64,000 bases of DNA from Qipengyuania marisflavi (GCF_005884405.1 NZ_VCAO01000001.1:676304-740303), one strand, 5' to 3'; shown: positions 19,097 through 30,099, counted from the first letter of the stretch. Numbers and translations: made by a program. The notes: generated by a model not told the origin, from the letters alone.

Positions 19097-19321
19097 TTAA
19101 GCCTTTGCAGCTTCCGAGCGCGAACGCTCGGACTGCAACGTCTTGATCTTCGCGATCGTGCGACGGACTTCGCGAATACGCGCCGGTCCTTCGAGCTGGT
19201 TCGTCGCCGCCTGGAAGCGGAGATTGAACGCTTCACGCTTCAGCGTGACGAGTTCTTCGGACAGCTGATCGTCGCTCTTCTGGCGAAGGTCTTCGGTCTT
19301 GGTCAATTTCTGGGCCATCAT
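19097..19321 (-). CDS. rpmC: 50S ribosomal protein L29
   Basis: 74 residues; an all-helical protein near the tunnel exit where SRP and trigger factor dock. The conserved pattern [20 protein letters not shown] and [14 protein letters not shown] is clear. Two adjacent ATGs (19321, 19318) are possible. The first overlaps the rplP stop as ATGA, so I choose it. Confidence 0.95.
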   Translation of the reverse strand: MMAQKLTKTEDLRQKSDDQLSEELVTLKREAFNLRFQAATNQLEGPARIREVRRTIAKIKTLQSERSRSEAAKA

Positions 19322-19752
19322 TCGCCTCCCAGGTGCGAGGTGTCGCCGAGACGTGCTACGACCTTCGTCTTGATCGGCAGCTTCATCGCAGCGCGTTCAA
19401 AAGCTTCGGCAGCCAGCGGGCCAGCGACGCCGTCGAGTTCGAACAGGATCCGACCCGGCTTCACGCGGGCAGCCCAATATTCGACTGAACCCTTGCCCTT
19501 ACCCTGACGGACTTCGGCAGGCTTCTTCGAAATCGGCACATCGGGAAAAACGCGGATCCAGAGACGGCCCTGACGCTTGATGTGACGCGTGATTGCACGG
19601 CGCGCAGCTTCGATCTGGCGAGCGGTAATACGCTCGGGTTCTAGGGCCTTGAGGCCATAGGAGCCAAAATTCAGCGACGTGCCGCCTTTGGCCAGTCCAT
19701 GGATCTTACCCTTGAACGCCTTGCGGTACTTGGTTTTCTTCGGTTGCAGCAT
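19318..19752 (-). CDS. rplP: 50S ribosomal protein L16
   Basis: 144 residues. [24 protein letters not shown] and [26 protein letters not shown] are L16 signatures; the segment around the latter reaches toward the peptidyl-transferase/A-site tRNA region. It is 23 nt after rpsC and overlaps rpmC. Confidence 0.98.
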   Translation of the reverse strand: MLQPKKTKYRKAFKGKIHGLAKGGTSLNFGSYGLKALEPERITARQIEAARRAITRHIKRQGRLWIRVFPDVPISKKPAEVRQGKGKGSVEYWAARVKPGRILFELDGVAGPLAAEAFERAAMKLPIKTKVVARLGDTSHLGGE

Positions 19753-19775
19753 CTTGCTTACTCTCGAATTCTAGC

Positions 19776-20471
19776 TCAGCGCGCCGGACGGACGCCGGAG
19801 GTCTGCGCTTCCATCATCAGGCGGTCATGTGCGGTCGGATCATGAGCGAGGATCTCACCCTTGAAGACCCACACCTTGATCCCGATGATGCCATAGGCAG
19901 TCAGTGCCTCGGCATCGGCGTAATCGACATTTGCACGCAGCGTATGCAGCGGCACACGGCCTTCGCGATACTGCTCGACACGGGCAATTTCTGCCCCGCC
20001 AAGACGGCCGCCGCACATGATCTTGATGCCTTCGGCACCCAGACGCATGGCAGACTGCATCGCGCGCTTCATTGCCCGGCGGAAAGCCACACGGCGGATC
20101 AGCTGGTCGGCAATGCCCTGGGCGATCAGCTTGGCATCGATTTCCGGCTTGCGGATTTCAACGATGTTCAGCTTCACTTCGCTGTCGGTCATCGAGGCCA
20201 GCTTGGTGCGAAGCTTTTCGATGTCCGCGCCCTTCTTGCCAATGATGACACCAGGACGGGCCGCATAGATCGATACCCGGCAAAGCTTTGCCGGACGCTC
20301 GATCACCACCTTCGAAATCGCTGCCTGCGGCAGCGCGCCGATGATGTACTTGCGGATCTCGATGTCTTCCTTGAGCAGCTGGGCATAGTTACGCCCTTCG
20401 GCGTACCAGCGGCTGTCCCAAGTGCGGTTGATCTGCAGACGCAGGCCGATCGGATTACTTTTATGACCCAT
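19776..20471 (-). CDS. rpsC: 30S ribosomal protein S3
   Basis: 231 residues: [22 protein letters not shown], a KH domain with [19 protein letters not shown], and the C-terminal domain [27 protein letters not shown]3 lines the mRNA entry channel with S4 and S5. It starts 2 nt after rplV. Confidence 0.98.
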   Translation of the reverse strand: MGHKSNPIGLRLQINRTWDSRWYAEGRNYAQLLKEDIEIRKYIIGALPQAAISKVVIERPAKLCRVSIYAARPGVIIGKKGADIEKLRTKLASMTDSEVKLNIVEIRKPEIDAKLIAQGIADQLIRRVAFRRAMKRAMQSAMRLGAEGIKIMCGGRLGGAEIARVEQYREGRVPLHTLRANVDYADAEALTAYGIIGIKVWVFKGEILAHDPTAHDRLMMEAQTSGVRPAR

Positions 20472-20473
20472 GA

Positions 20474-20851
20474 TCAGGCCTCCTCACTTTCGCGAACCAC
20501 GATGCGCAGCCGACTGATCGGCTTGAGGATGCGTGTGGACTTGCCACGGCCGCGAGTGTGGAAGCGCTTCATCGTGATCGATTTACCGACCGAAGCTTCT
20601 GCCACCACGAGCGCATCGACGTCGAGGTTGTGGTTGTTTTCCGCATTGGCGATCGCACTGGCGAGCACTTTGCTGGCGTCCCGCGCCATCGCCTTCTTGC
20701 TGAAGGAGAGGATGTTCAGGGCCTCTTCGGCCTTCTTGCCGCGGATCAGACCGGCGACGAGGTTCAGCTTCTGTGCCGACCCACGGATCGTGGTCCCGAC
20801 AGCAAGCGCCTCGTTTTCGCCAACACGGCGGGGAGATTTAGCCTTGCCCAT
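20474..20851 (-). CDS. rplV: 50S ribosomal protein L22
   Basis: 125 residues, about 15 more than E. coli. The extended beta-hairpin region that reaches the exit tunnel is visible as [21 protein letters not shown]. The ATG overlaps the rpsS stop by one base (TAATG). Confidence 0.98.
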   Translation of the reverse strand: MGKAKSPRRVGENEALAVGTTIRGSAQKLNLVAGLIRGKKAEEALNILSFSKKAMARDASKVLASAIANAENNHNLDVDALVVAEASVGKSITMKRFHTRGRGKSTRILKPISRLRIVVRESEEA

Positions 20852-21126
20852 TAGCGCTTACCCTTCTTGTCGGCAGCGTGGCCCGGGAAAGTACGCGTGG
20901 GTGCGAACTCGCCAAGCTTGTGGCCGACCATTTCTTCCGAAACAGCGACGGGGATGAATTTGCGACCGTTGTAGACGTTGAACGTGAGGCCAACGAACTG
21001 CGGCAGGATCGTGCTGCGGCGCGACCAGGTTTTGATCGGTGCACGGGCACTCTTGTCCTGCGCGTCCTCAGCCTTCTTAAGAAGGCTGAGTTCGACGAAC
21101 GGACCTTTCCAGACGGAACGAGCCAT
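20851..21126 (-). CDS. rpsS: 30S ribosomal protein S19
   Basis: 91 residues: [20 protein letters not shown] and the signature [35 protein letters not shown]. It pairs with S13 in the 30S head. It starts 6 nt after rplB. Confidence 0.98.
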   Translation of the reverse strand: MARSVWKGPFVELSLLKKAEDAQDKSARAPIKTWSRRSTILPQFVGLTFNVYNGRKFIPVAVSEEMVGHKLGEFAPTRTFPGHAADKKGKR

Positions 21127-21132
21127 GTCGGA

Positions 21133-21969
21133 TTACCTCTTTTTCTTCGCGTGGCGCGAACGGATGATCATCTTGTCCGTCTGCTTGTTGTTGCGGGTCC
21201 GGGCGCCCTTGGTCGGCTTGCCCCATGGCGTAACGGGATGACGGCCACCGCTGGTGCGGCCTTCGCCGCCGCCGTGCGGGTGATCGACCGGGTTCTTTGC
21301 GACACCACGGGTGAGCGGCTTAATGCCCATCCAACGGCGACGACCGGCCTTGCCCAGGTTCTGGTTCTGGTTGTCCGGGTTCGAAACGGCACCAACAGTA
21401 CCCATGCAGTCGGAGCGCAGATAACGCTGCTCGCCTGAATTGAGCCTGACGATGACCATGCCGCGGTCACGACCGACCAGCTGCACATAAGCGCCTGCCG
21501 AACGGGCGATCTGACCGCCCTTGCCCGGCTTCATCTCGACATTGTGGCAGATGGTGCCGACCGGCATCTGACCCAGCAACATGGCGTTGCCCGGCTTGGT
21601 GTCGGTCTTCTCCGCTGCAACCACCTTGTCGCCAACAGCAAGACGCTGCGGGGCGATGATGTAGGCCATCTCTTCATCAGCATACTTGATGAGCGCGATG
21701 AAAGCGGTGCGGTTGGGATCATATTCGATCCGCTCCACGGTGCCTTCAACGTCCCACTTGCGACGCTTGAAGTCGATATAGCGGTACTTTTGTTTGTGAC
21801 CGCCGCCGATACCACGCGAAGTGATATGACCTTTGTTGTTACGGCCGCCCGTCTTGCGCTTGCCTTCCGTGAGCGACTTGACCGGCTTGCCTTTGTACAG
21901 GCCGGACTTGTCGACAAGGATGAGGCCGCGGCGTGCGGGGCTTGTCGGTTTGAAATTCTTGAGTGCCAT
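21133..21969 (-). CDS. rplB: 50S ribosomal protein L2
   Basis: 278 residues, near the usual length. The conserved C-terminal segment [28 protein letters not shown] contains the histidine that lies close to the peptidyl-transferase centre. The N-terminus [17 protein letters not shown] is typical. Confidence 0.98.
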   Translation of the reverse strand: MALKNFKPTSPARRGLILVDKSGLYKGKPVKSLTEGKRKTGGRNNKGHITSRGIGGGHKQKYRYIDFKRRKWDVEGTVERIEYDPNRTAFIALIKYADEEMAYIIAPQRLAVGDKVVAAEKTDTKPGNAMLLGQMPVGTICHNVEMKPGKGGQIARSAGAYVQLVGRDRGMVIVRLNSGEQRYLRSDCMGTVGAVSNPDNQNQNLGKAGRRRWMGIKPLTRGVAKNPVDHPHGGGEGRTSGGRHPVTPWGKPTKGARTRNNKQTDKMIIRSRHAKKKR

Positions 21970-21980
21970 CGTTCCTGCCC

Positions 21981-22298
21981 TCAGATACCGCTGGTGATAT
22001 CAATTGCGTCCTGGCCATCGACCAGAGTCACAACTGCTTTTTTCACATCGGTGCGCTTGTAAGGTTTACCCTTCCAACGCTTGGTCTTGCCCTTCATCAC
22101 CAGGGTGTTCACGGCTTTGACCTTGCGATCGTAGATGGCCTCGATGGCCTCTTTGATCTGCGGCTTGGTCGCGTCGGTCGCTACCTTGAAGACAACGGCG
22201 TTATGCTCGGAAGCCAACGTCGCTTTCTCGGTGATGTGCGGAGCAACAATCACGTCATAATGACGCGCGTCGATCTCGGCTTTTTGCTTCTTAGCCAT
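21981..22298 (-). CDS. rplW: 50S ribosomal protein L23
   Basis: 105 residues from ATG 22298 ([26 protein letters not shown]). The upstream in-frame stretch lies in rplD and is not L23-like. L23 is the docking site for trigger factor and SRP at the tunnel exit. It overlaps rplD by 8 nt, indicating coupling. Confidence 0.97.
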   Translation of the reverse strand: MAKKQKAEIDARHYDVIVAPHITEKATLASEHNAVVFKVATDATKPQIKEAIEAIYDRKVKAVNTLVMKGKTKRWKGKPYKRTDVKKAVVTLVDGQDAIDITSGI

Positions 22299-22926
22299 TG
22301 AAGCGCGCCTCCAGCTTCTCGACAGCGTCCTTGGTGAGGACCAGCGTGTCATGCTTCAGGATGTCGTAAACATTGGCGCCCATCGCCGGGAGCACGTTCA
22401 CGTTCGGCAAGTTGCTCGCGGCTTTCATGAAGCCGTCGTTGACAGTCTCGCCATCGATGAACAGCACTTTGCCGCTCCAGCCAGCCTTGTCGAAGTGACC
22501 CTTGAGCGCTTTGGTCTTGGCATCCTTGAGATCAAGGCTGTCGACGACGATGAGGCCGTCCTTGGCCTTGCTCGAAAGCGCCATTTTCAGACCGAGTGCA
22601 CGGATCTTCTTGTTGAGCGACGGATTGAAGTCGCGCTTGCGAGCACCGTGCGCTTTGCCGCCGCCGATAAAGATCGGGGCTGCGCGGTCGCCGTGACGGG
22701 CAGTACCGCCGCCCTTCTGCTTGCCAAACTTCGCGCCAGTGCGGGCAACGTCCGAACGCTCACGCGTGGGACGTGCTGTGCCGCGGCGGTTTTCAAGCTG
22801 CCATGTCACGACGCGGTGCAGGATGTCGGCACGCGGCTCGACCCCAAACACGCCATCGTTCAGTTCGATGTCGCCCCCGGCGCCCGTAACGGCTTTACCG
22901 TCGATTTTCTGGACCTTGACCTTCAC
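22291..22926 (-). CDS. rplD: 50S ribosomal protein L4
   Basis: 211 residues starting at GTG 22926, with AGGAG eight bases upstream. The tunnel loop is visible as [20 protein letters not shown], followed by [15 protein letters not shown]. In E. coli L4 also represses the S10 operon through its leader; whether that happens here is unknown, but the S10 leader region is unusually arranged. Confidence 0.97.
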   Translation of the reverse strand: MKVKVQKIDGKAVTGAGGDIELNDGVFGVEPRADILHRVVTWQLENRRGTARPTRERSDVARTGAKFGKQKGGGTARHGDRAAPIFIGGGKAHGARKRDFNPSLNKKIRALGLKMALSSKAKDGLIVVDSLDLKDAKTKALKGHFDKAGWSGKVLFIDGETVNDGFMKAASNLPNVNVLPAMGANVYDILKHDTLVLTKDAVEKLEARFNG

Positions 22927-22928
22927 GA

Positions 22929-23804
22929 TCAGGACTCCTTGCTTTCACCGTCGGCGGCGCCGTCGGTGCTGTTCTCGGTGGCTTCGGCCTCGGTGTCGGC
23001 TCCGGCTTCCTGCGTTTTCAGCAGTTCAGCCTGCTGCTCCGGCGTTACGTCGGTCACGACTTCATGCTCAGCTGCGCTCTCGACCAGGCCGGGAGCCGCT
23101 TCTTCATGCTCGGGCTGGGTGCTCTTCTTCTCAAGGATCACGCCGGGGAACGGCACGCCTTCGGGAAGCGAAAGCTTGACCGCGTCACGGACCAGCAGCC
23201 AGCCATTCTTCGAGCCTGGCACCGAGCCCTTGACGAAGAGCAGGCCGCGCGCCGCGTCGGTGCGGACGATTTCGAGGTTCTGCTGGGTGCGCTGACGGTC
23301 GCCCATGTGGCCGGCCATCTTCTTGCCCTTGAACACGCGGCCCGGATCCTGACGGTTACCCGTCGAACCGTGCGAACGGTGCGAGACCGAAACGCCGTGC
23401 GATGCCCGCAGGCCGCCGAAGTTCCAGCGCTTCATGGCACCGGCAAAACCCTTACCCTGGGTGTGCCCGGTGATGTCGACCTTCTGGCCTGCTACGAAAT
23501 GTTCGGCAGAGATCGTAGCGCCGACAGGAAGGAAACCATTTTCGTCTTCGAGACGGAATTCGGCGACCTTCATTTTCAGCGAGACTTCTGCCTTGGCAAA
23601 AGCTTCGCGCTGCGGCTTGCTGACGTTCTTCTGCTTGGCCTCGCCCGAACCGACCTGAAGCGCGAAATAGCCATCACGTTCGACGGTGCGGTGCAATGTA
23701 ACCTGGCATTCTTCCAGTGCCAAAACGGTAACCGGCACGTGCCGACCGTCCTCCTGAAAGAGGCGGGTCATCCCGACTTTCTTTGCGATCACGCCTGTGC
23801 GCAT
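22929..23804 (-). CDS. rplC: 50S ribosomal protein L3 with acidic C-terminal extension
   Basis: 291 residues from ATG 23804 ([20 protein letters not shown]), preceded by GGAG. A TTG two codons upstream is not needed. The core ends near residue 227 ([10 protein letters not shown]). It includes the Gln methylation region [21 protein letters not shown] further 64 residues form an acidic Glu/Ala/Thr-rich tail ([20 protein letters not shown]), absent from E. coli L3 (209 residues). The gene is separated from rpsJ by 288 nt. Confidence 0.96.
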   Translation of the reverse strand: MRTGVIAKKVGMTRLFQEDGRHVPVTVLALEECQVTLHRTVERDGYFALQVGSGEAKQKNVSKPQREAFAKAEVSLKMKVAEFRLEDENGFLPVGATISAEHFVAGQKVDITGHTQGKGFAGAMKRWNFGGLRASHGVSVSHRSHGSTGNRQDPGRVFKGKKMAGHMGDRQRTQQNLEIVRTDAARGLLFVKGSVPGSKNGWLLVRDAVKLSLPEGVPFPGVILEKKSTQPEHEEAAPGLVESAAEHEVVTDVTPEQQAELLKTQEAGADTEAEATENSTDGAADGESKES

Positions 23805-24092
23805 CGTCAAAACTCCTAACCAGAGGCACCTGAACCCATTCCAGGTGCGTGTGGGCGCCTATCAAAGTTTCCTTCGACAGGACCCGTTCAGCCCGATGTA
23901 TGATGCGGCGCCCCGTCCGGGCTGAGTTGCTTCCCGCAGCCAGGATGGCTTGGAGAAACAGACGGGGGACGCAGACCCGGATATTATCCGGCGGTATCCC
24001 GATGTCTTGCCGATCTTGTGACCGGCGGGGTCATCGAGGACCCCTTTAACTTTCGGCCAGTTTAAGGTCGCAGCCGGCGACCGGATCGAGAC
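23805..24092 (-). promoter_or_regulatory. Structured leader/intergenic region between rpsJ and rplC
   Basis: 288 nt without a gene where these two genes are normally adjacent. It holds four dyads: GCACCTG/CAGGTGC (23826-23832, 23842-23848); TCAGCCCG/CGGGCTGA (23888-23895, 23918-23925); a palindrome CCGGATA-T-TATCCGG (23977-23991); and GGGGTC/GACCCC (24027-24032, 24039-24044). The first lies just before the rplC ribosome site. I could not find a convincing promoter. The region may be an mRNA leader or processing region. Confidence 0.5.
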
Positions 24093-24404
24093 TTAAGCGA
24101 GCTTAATCTCGACATTGACGCCCGCTGCCAGGTCGAGCTTCATCAGCGCGTCCACGGTCTGGGCGTTGGGCTGCACGATATCGAGCAACCGCTTGTAAGT
24201 GCGAACTTCGAACTGCTCGCGCGACTTTTTGTCGACGTGCGGGCCGCGGTTCACGGTGAACTTCTCGATACGCGTCGGCAGCGGAATGGGGCCACGAATA
24301 AGAGCGCCGGTCCGGCGGGCAGTTTCGGCGATTTCGCCAGTTGCCTGATCGAGGACGCGGTGGTCGAACGCCTTGAGGCGAATGCGGATATTCTGAGCTT
24401 CCAT
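24093..24404 (-). CDS. rpsJ: 30S ribosomal protein S10
   Basis: 103 residues, standard length: [20 protein letters not shown] and the signature [23 protein letters not shown]10 is also NusE, the transcription antitermination partner of NusB/NusG. It lies between tandem terminator-like hairpins (after tuf) and the structured gap before rplC, so it may be a largely separate transcription unit. Confidence 0.98.
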   Translation of the reverse strand: MEAQNIRIRLKAFDHRVLDQATGEIAETARRTGALIRGPIPLPTRIEKFTVNRGPHVDKKSREQFEVRTYKRLLDIVQPNAQTVDALMKLDLAAGVNVEIKLA

Positions 24405-24449
24405 TACCTATACCGATGCGAAAGAGCCAAGACAGTCCGAAGACCGCCC

Positions 24450-24495
24450 AAAAATGAAGAACCGCCCCACCAAGCCAGCAACTGGCGAGGGGCGG
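24450..24495 (-). terminator. Second terminator-like hairpin between tuf and rpsJ
   Basis: The minus strand forms a nested stem: CCGCCCC/GGGGCGG (7 bp) around GCCAG/CTGGC (5 bp) with a 3-nt loop, followed by TTCTTCATTTTT. It lies 46 nt upstream of the rpsJ start, so it could equally be an attenuator in the rpsJ leader. Confidence 0.6.
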
Positions 24496-24503
24496 CCCTC
24501 CTG

Positions 24504-24544
24504 AAAACTGCGACCGGCGAAGGAGCGAATCCCCCGCCGGTCGC
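24504..24544 (-). terminator. Terminator after tuf
   Basis: A perfect 10-bp stem GCGACCGGCG/CGCCGGTCGC (24510-24519, 24535-24544) with a 15-nt loop, followed on the minus strand by AGTTTT. It starts 9 nt after the tuf stop. Confidence 0.7.
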
Positions 24545-24553
24545 GCGCCTATA

Positions 24554-25744
24554 TTACTTCGTGATCTTGCTGACAACCCCCGAACCGACGGTCCGGCCAC
24601 CTTCACGGATGGCGAAGCGCAGGCCTTCGTCCATAGCGATCGGTGCAATCAGCTTGACGCCGATGGTTACGTTGTCGCCCGGCATGACCATTTCAGTGCC
24701 CTCGGGGAGGATCACTTCACCGGTCACGTCGGTGGTGCGGAAGTAGAACTGCGGGCGGTAGTTGGCGAAGAATGGCGTGTGACGGCCGCCTTCATCCTTC
24801 GACAGCACGTAAACTTCTGCCGAGAACTCGGTGTGCGGGTTCACGGTACCGGGCTTGGCCAGAACCTGACCACGCTCAACATCTTCACGGCCAACACCGC
24901 GGATCAGCGCACCAATGTTGTCACCAGCTTCGCCGCGATCGAGCAGCTTGCGGAACATTTCAACGCCGGTCACGGTCGTCTTGGTAGTGTCTTTGATGCC
25001 GACGATTTCGCATTCGTCGCCAACATTCACGATGCCGGTTTCAACACGGCCGGTCACAACCGTACCACGACCCGAGATCGAGAACACGTCTTCGATCGGC
25101 ATCAGGAAGGGCTTGTCGACCGGACGTTCAGGCTGCGGAATGTGCTCGTCGACAGCTTTCATCAGCTCAAGGATCGATTCCTTGCCGATGTTGTCATCGC
25201 GGCCTTCAAGAGCGGCCAGAGCCGAACCCTTAACGATCGGAATGTTGTCGCCATCGAAATCATACGAGCTGAGCAGTTCGCGGACTTCCAGTTCGACGAG
25301 CTCGAGGATTTCCTCGTCGTCAACCTGATCGACCTTGTTCATGTACACGACCAGCGCCGGAACGCCGACCTGACGAGCAAGCAGGATGTGCTCGCGGGTC
25401 TGGGGCATCGGGCCGTCAGCTGCATTCACAACCAAGATCGCACCGTCCATCTGGGCGGCACCGGTGATCATGTTCTTCACATAATCGGCGTGTCCAGGGC
25501 AATCGACGTGCGCATAGTGGCGCGCTTCGGTTTCATATTCGACGTGTGCGGTCGAAATGGTGATGCCGCGCTCGCGCTCTTCGGGAGCCTTATCGATGTT
25601 CGCGAAGTCAACCGCTGCACCGCCATGAGCTTCGGCCATCACCTTGGTGATCGCCGCAGTCAGCGTAGTTTTACCATGGTCAACGTGACCAATGGTGCCA
25701 ATGTTGCAGTGCGGTTTGTTCCGCTGAAATTTTTCCTTCGCCAT
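24554..25744 (-). CDS. tuf: Translation elongation factor Tu
   Basis: 396 residues. G1 [10 protein letters not shown]3 DCPGHADYV and G4 NKVD are present, with the typical end ([14 protein letters not shown]). It delivers aminoacyl-tRNA to the ribosome. It is the only tuf copy in the window, 93 nt after fusA, and is followed by two hairpins with T tracts. Confidence 0.98.
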   Translation of the reverse strand: MAKEKFQRNKPHCNIGTIGHVDHGKTTLTAAITKVMAEAHGGAAVDFANIDKAPEERERGITISTAHVEYETEARHYAHVDCPGHADYVKNMITGAAQMDGAILVVNAADGPMPQTREHILLARQVGVPALVVYMNKVDQVDDEEILELVELEVRELLSSYDFDGDNIPIVKGSALAALEGRDDNIGKESILELMKAVDEHIPQPERPVDKPFLMPIEDVFSISGRGTVVTGRVETGIVNVGDECEIVGIKDTTKTTVTGVEMFRKLLDRGEAGDNIGALIRGVGREDVERGQVLAKPGTVNPHTEFSAEVYVLSKDEGGRHTPFFANYRPQFYFRTTDVTGEVILPEGTEMVMPGDNVTIGVKLIAPIAMDEGLRFAIREGGRTVGSGVVSKITK

Positions 25745-25790
25745 GTTACTAGTAACCTCTGTTTGTCAGATTGAATTTCACCAAGTCGCA

Positions 25791-25818
25791 GGCGGCACCC
25801 GATGAATTAGGCGCCGCC
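25791..25818 (-). other. Hairpin between fusA and tuf
   Basis: Inverted repeat GGCGGCACC/GGCGCCGCC (9 bp with one wobble) around a 10-nt loop. No T tract follows, so it is more likely an mRNA processing or stability element than a terminator. Confidence 0.4.
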
Positions 25819-25837
25819 CCTAGACCTTGAAGCGTGC

Positions 25838-27931
<2,094 letters not shown>

Positions 27932-28066
27932 GTGGAATTCCTCAGGGTCGAAAAGGGGGCTCGGGGTCGAGCACTCCCCATATGGGGTTTGTCGTGACCG
28001 GTTAAAGACGGGCCGCCCCGCCCCTGCCTCGCCTCATGGCGCGCAGGAGCGGGAGCAGTCCATCTG

Positions 28067-28537
28067 TTACCAGCGGTAGTGCGAGAAGGCGCGGTTCGCG
28101 TCCGCCATGCGGTGCGTGTCTTCGCGCTTCTTGACCGCGTTACCGCGATTGTTGGCCGCATCCATCAGTTCCGACGACAGACGTGCTGCCATCGTGGTTT
28201 CAGGACGACCACGCGCGGCCGAGATCAGCCAGCGAATGGCCAGCGCCTGGGCACGCTCGGGACGAACTTCGACCGGCACCTGATAAGTGGCACCGCCGAC
28301 GCGGCGCGAACGCACCTCGACCTGCGGCTTGATGTTTTCCAAAGCCGTATGGAACAGCTCGACCGGGTTCGCCTTGGCCTTCGTCTCGACAGTGTCGAGC
28401 GCGGTGTAGACGATACCTTCGGCAACAGCCTTGCGGCCATCATACATGAGGTTGTTCATGAACTTGGACAGGACCTGATCACCAAATTTCGGATCAGGCA
28501 GGATTTCCCGCTTCTCGGGACGACGACGACGTGACAT
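28067..28537 (-). CDS. rpsG: 30S ribosomal protein S7
   Basis: 156 residues from ATG 28537 ([20 protein letters not shown]), with AAGGAG eight bases upstream. The in-frame upstream stretch reads through a palindromic region and is not S7-like. The RNA-binding hairpin region [20 protein letters not shown] and the C-terminal helix are present. S7 nucleates the 30S head and, in E. coli, represses its own operon by binding the rpsL-rpsG intercistronic RNA. Confidence 0.98.
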   Translation of the reverse strand: MSRRRRPEKREILPDPKFGDQVLSKFMNNLMYDGRKAVAEGIVYTALDTVETKAKANPVELFHTALENIKPQVEVRSRRVGGATYQVPVEVRPERAQALAIRWLISAARGRPETTMAARLSSELMDAANNRGNAVKKREDTHRMADANRAFSHYRW

Positions 28538-28560
28538 TTTCTCGAACTCCTTCGGAGTGC

Positions 28561-28663
28561 GCCCCGACATCCGTCGGGGCTTGCGGCTCCGGCCCGCTCC
28601 CCCACCCGGCCACCCAAATGCTACCTCGCCAGGGGTAGCCGGGTGGCGCATCGGGCCGGAGCC
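28561..28663 (-). promoter_or_regulatory. Large stem-loop between rpsL and rpsG (candidate S7 control site)
   Basis: Two structures lie between the rpsL stop and the rpsG start. A tall hairpin combines GGCTCCGGCCCG/CGGGCCGGAGCC (12 bp perfect, 28585-28596 and 28652-28663) with CCACCCGGC/GCCGGGTGG (9 bp perfect, 28602-28610 and 28638-28646) and a CTACC/GGTAG tip. A second, GCCCCGAC/GTCGGGGC (8 bp, tetraloop, 28561-28580), sits 16 nt before the rpsG ribosome site. There is no T tract, so it is not an intrinsic terminator. Confidence 0.65.
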
Positions 28664-28685
28664 GGGCTTACGCCGCGACTAAACC

Positions 28686-29057
28686 TTACTTCGGACGCTT
28701 GGCGCCGTATTTCGAACGGCTCTGCTTGCGGTCCTTCACACCCTGTGTGTCGAGCACGCCGCGCAGGACGTGGTAACGCACACCGGGAAGATCGCGCACA
28801 CGCCCGCCGCGGATCAGCACAACGCTGTGCTCCTGCAGGTTGTGGCCTTCACCGGGGATGTAAGTGATCACTTCGCGCTGGTTGGTCAGGCGGACCTTGG
28901 CAACCTTGCGCAATGCGGAGTTCGGCTTCTTCGGGGTCGTCGTATAGACGCGGGTGCAAACGCCGCGCTTCTGCGGGTTGGCTTCCATGGCAGGGACCTT
29001 GGACTTGGCCTTCTGCGCAACGCGGCCCTTGCGGACCAGCTGGTTGATTGTCGGCAT
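28686..29057 (-). CDS. rpsL: 30S ribosomal protein S12 (Arg88 variant)
   Basis: 123 residues: [20 protein letters not shown], decoding-site loops [13 protein letters not shown] and [17 protein letters not shown]. Lys43 is retained, but residue 88 is Arg ([10 protein letters not shown], codon CGC) where E. coli and many bacteria have Lys. K88R is a classical streptomycin-resistance change. It is the first gene of the str operon, 352 nt after the Doc toxin gene. Confidence 0.98.
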   Translation of the reverse strand: MPTINQLVRKGRVAQKAKSKVPAMEANPQKRGVCTRVYTTTPKKPNSALRKVAKVRLTNQREVITYIPGEGHNLQEHSVVLIRGGRVRDLPGVRYHVLRGVLDTQGVKDRKQSRSKYGAKRPK

Positions 29058-29408
29058 GAATTACTCACTTCACCGTTTGAATGGCGGCGACGTGTGGTTG
29101 CGGGCGGCGGGTCGGAGGATCGGGCGAGCACCGCACGGATGCTGCAAGAGCACCGGGGCAGTCTGTTCGCACGAGCCTGAAACACTCCGCCCGGCCGCAC
29201 ACGGCCACCGGGTTACTTTGACGGATGCCCCGAAGCGGTCAGCACCCCGCGGGGCACGATCGCTGCAATAGAAAAAAGCCTGATCGCAAATGCGGCAGGC
29301 TCCCGGGACATGACCGGCAATGTTCAGCTCTATTTGGCCGGGGTTGGAGCCGCGTGGGCGAATCCTACGTCCGGATGGCGGTGCGCTTAGCGGGGGACGG
29401 GGCGCGGG
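29058..29408. other. 351-nt intergenic region upstream of rpsL
   Basis: No gene seen. Reading toward rpsL it holds a promoter-like pair (29412-29384), an intrinsic terminator (29302-29270), a CCCCGCGGGG palindrome near 29255-29264, and then about 190 nt with no clear -35/-10 pair. The rpsL promoter is therefore unresolved: either the upstream pair with read-through of the hairpin, or a weak site nearer the gene. Confidence 0.5.
29270..29302 (-). terminator. Intrinsic terminator between the toxin gene and rpsL
   Basis: The minus strand has AGCCTG...CAGGCT (6 bp) with an inner CGCA/TGCG pairing, followed by TTTTTTCT. It would end the antitoxin-toxin transcript. It also lies downstream of the TTGACC-N17-TAAGCG site, so it could work as an attenuator for rpsL. 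Confidence 0.75.
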
Positions 29409-29412
29409 TCAA
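29384..29412 (-). promoter_or_regulatory. Candidate str-operon promoter
   Basis: Minus-strand TTGACC (29412-29407), 17 nt, TAAGCG (29389-29384), overlapping the last codons of the toxin gene. The pair matches that upstream of rpsM (9803-9775) in -35, spacer length and -10. The terminator at 29270-29302 would lie about 75 nt downstream of the start site. Confidence 0.4.
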
Positions 29413-29816
29413 GCCGCGCCGCAATGCCCGCGCAGCCAATCGGCCAGTTCATCTTCGGCCAGATCGCCCGCTGCCAGCGCCTGCACGGTTGCAATCGCAT
29501 CCGCTTCCGCAAAACGCAGCGGATACTCCGCAAGCCGAAGGAAAAGCCGTGCCGCGACCCAGGCCGTGCGCTTGTTGCCGTCCACGAACGGATGATTGCG
29601 CGCGATGCCGAAGGCATAGGCAGCCGCCAGCGCACACCGATCTTCCTCGCCATAATGCCACTGGTTGACCGGCCGCGCGAGCGCGCTCGCCATGGCGCCG
29701 GCGTCGCGCAGCCCTGCGGGCCCGCCGTGCTCGCCTAGCTGACGGTCATGCACCGCAAGAATAACCGGCTCGCCCAACCAGAGCGGTTCGCTACGGCCTG
29801 TGACCAGCTTGGGCAC
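29409..29816 (-). CDS. Type II toxin, Doc (death-on-curing, Fic fold) family
   Basis: 135 residues. The Fic-type motif HPFVDGNKR is at residues 75-83, and the Doc N-terminal pattern HGGPAGLRDAGAMASALARP is clear. Doc of phage P1 phosphorylates EF-Tu and stops translation. The Fic motif here has the Doc-like form. The start is GTG 29816, directly after the antitoxin TAG with no gap, so the pair is translationally coupled. An alternative is a different NMP-transfer target; the sequence alone does not settle it. Confidence 0.9.
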   Translation of the reverse strand: MPKLVTGRSEPLWLGEPVILAVHDRQLGEHGGPAGLRDAGAMASALARPVNQWHYGEEDRCALAAAYAFGIARNHPFVDGNKRTAWVAARLFLRLAEYPLRFAEADAIATVQALAAGDLAEDELADWLRGHCGAA

Positions 29817-30044
29817 CTACTTGGCAAGTGCGCGCAGGATGCCGCGATCCTCGCGCATGATCTCCTCGGCCACTTCCAACGTCGCTGCGAAGTCCGGATC
29901 GTGCGCGGTGAGGCGAACCCCGTCAGGCGCCTCGGTCAGATACAGCGCATCGCCCAGCCCGACACGCATCCGGGCCAGCACCTCCTTGGGCAGCACGATT
30001 CCGGCGGAATTGCCGATGCGGGTTATCTTGAGCGTTGTGTTCAT
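29817..30044 (-). CDS. Antitoxin, AbrB/MazE/SpoVT family
   Basis: 75 residues. The swapped-hairpin DNA-binding domain is visible as LKITRIGNSAGIVLPKEVLARMRVGLGD. The C-terminal acidic part (DPDFAATLEVAEEIMREDRG) would wrap the toxin. It lies directly upstream of the Doc gene. Neutralising Doc with an AbrB-type rather than a Phd-type antitoxin is a known but less classical pairing. No ribosome site is seen before the ATG; the -10 element lies so close that the mRNA may be leaderless. Confidence 0.88.
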   Translation of the reverse strand: MNTTLKITRIGNSAGIVLPKEVLARMRVGLGDALYLTEAPDGVRLTAHDPDFAATLEVAEEIMREDRGILRALAK

Positions 30045-30050
30045 ACGGGT

Positions 30051-30079
30051 GTTATAACGGTGGAGGTGGGGCGGTGCAA
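30051..30079 (-). promoter_or_regulatory. Promoter/operator of the AbrB-Doc module
   Basis: Minus-strand TTGCAC (30079-30074), 17 nt, TATAAC (30056-30051). The -10 lies inside the palindrome GTTATAAC (30051-30058). Seven bases past the -10 comes the A of the antitoxin ATG. The dyad over the -10 fits autorepression by the AbrB-type protein. Confidence 0.55.
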
Positions 30080-30099
30080 TGGGATGTTGTTTTCGGGAA

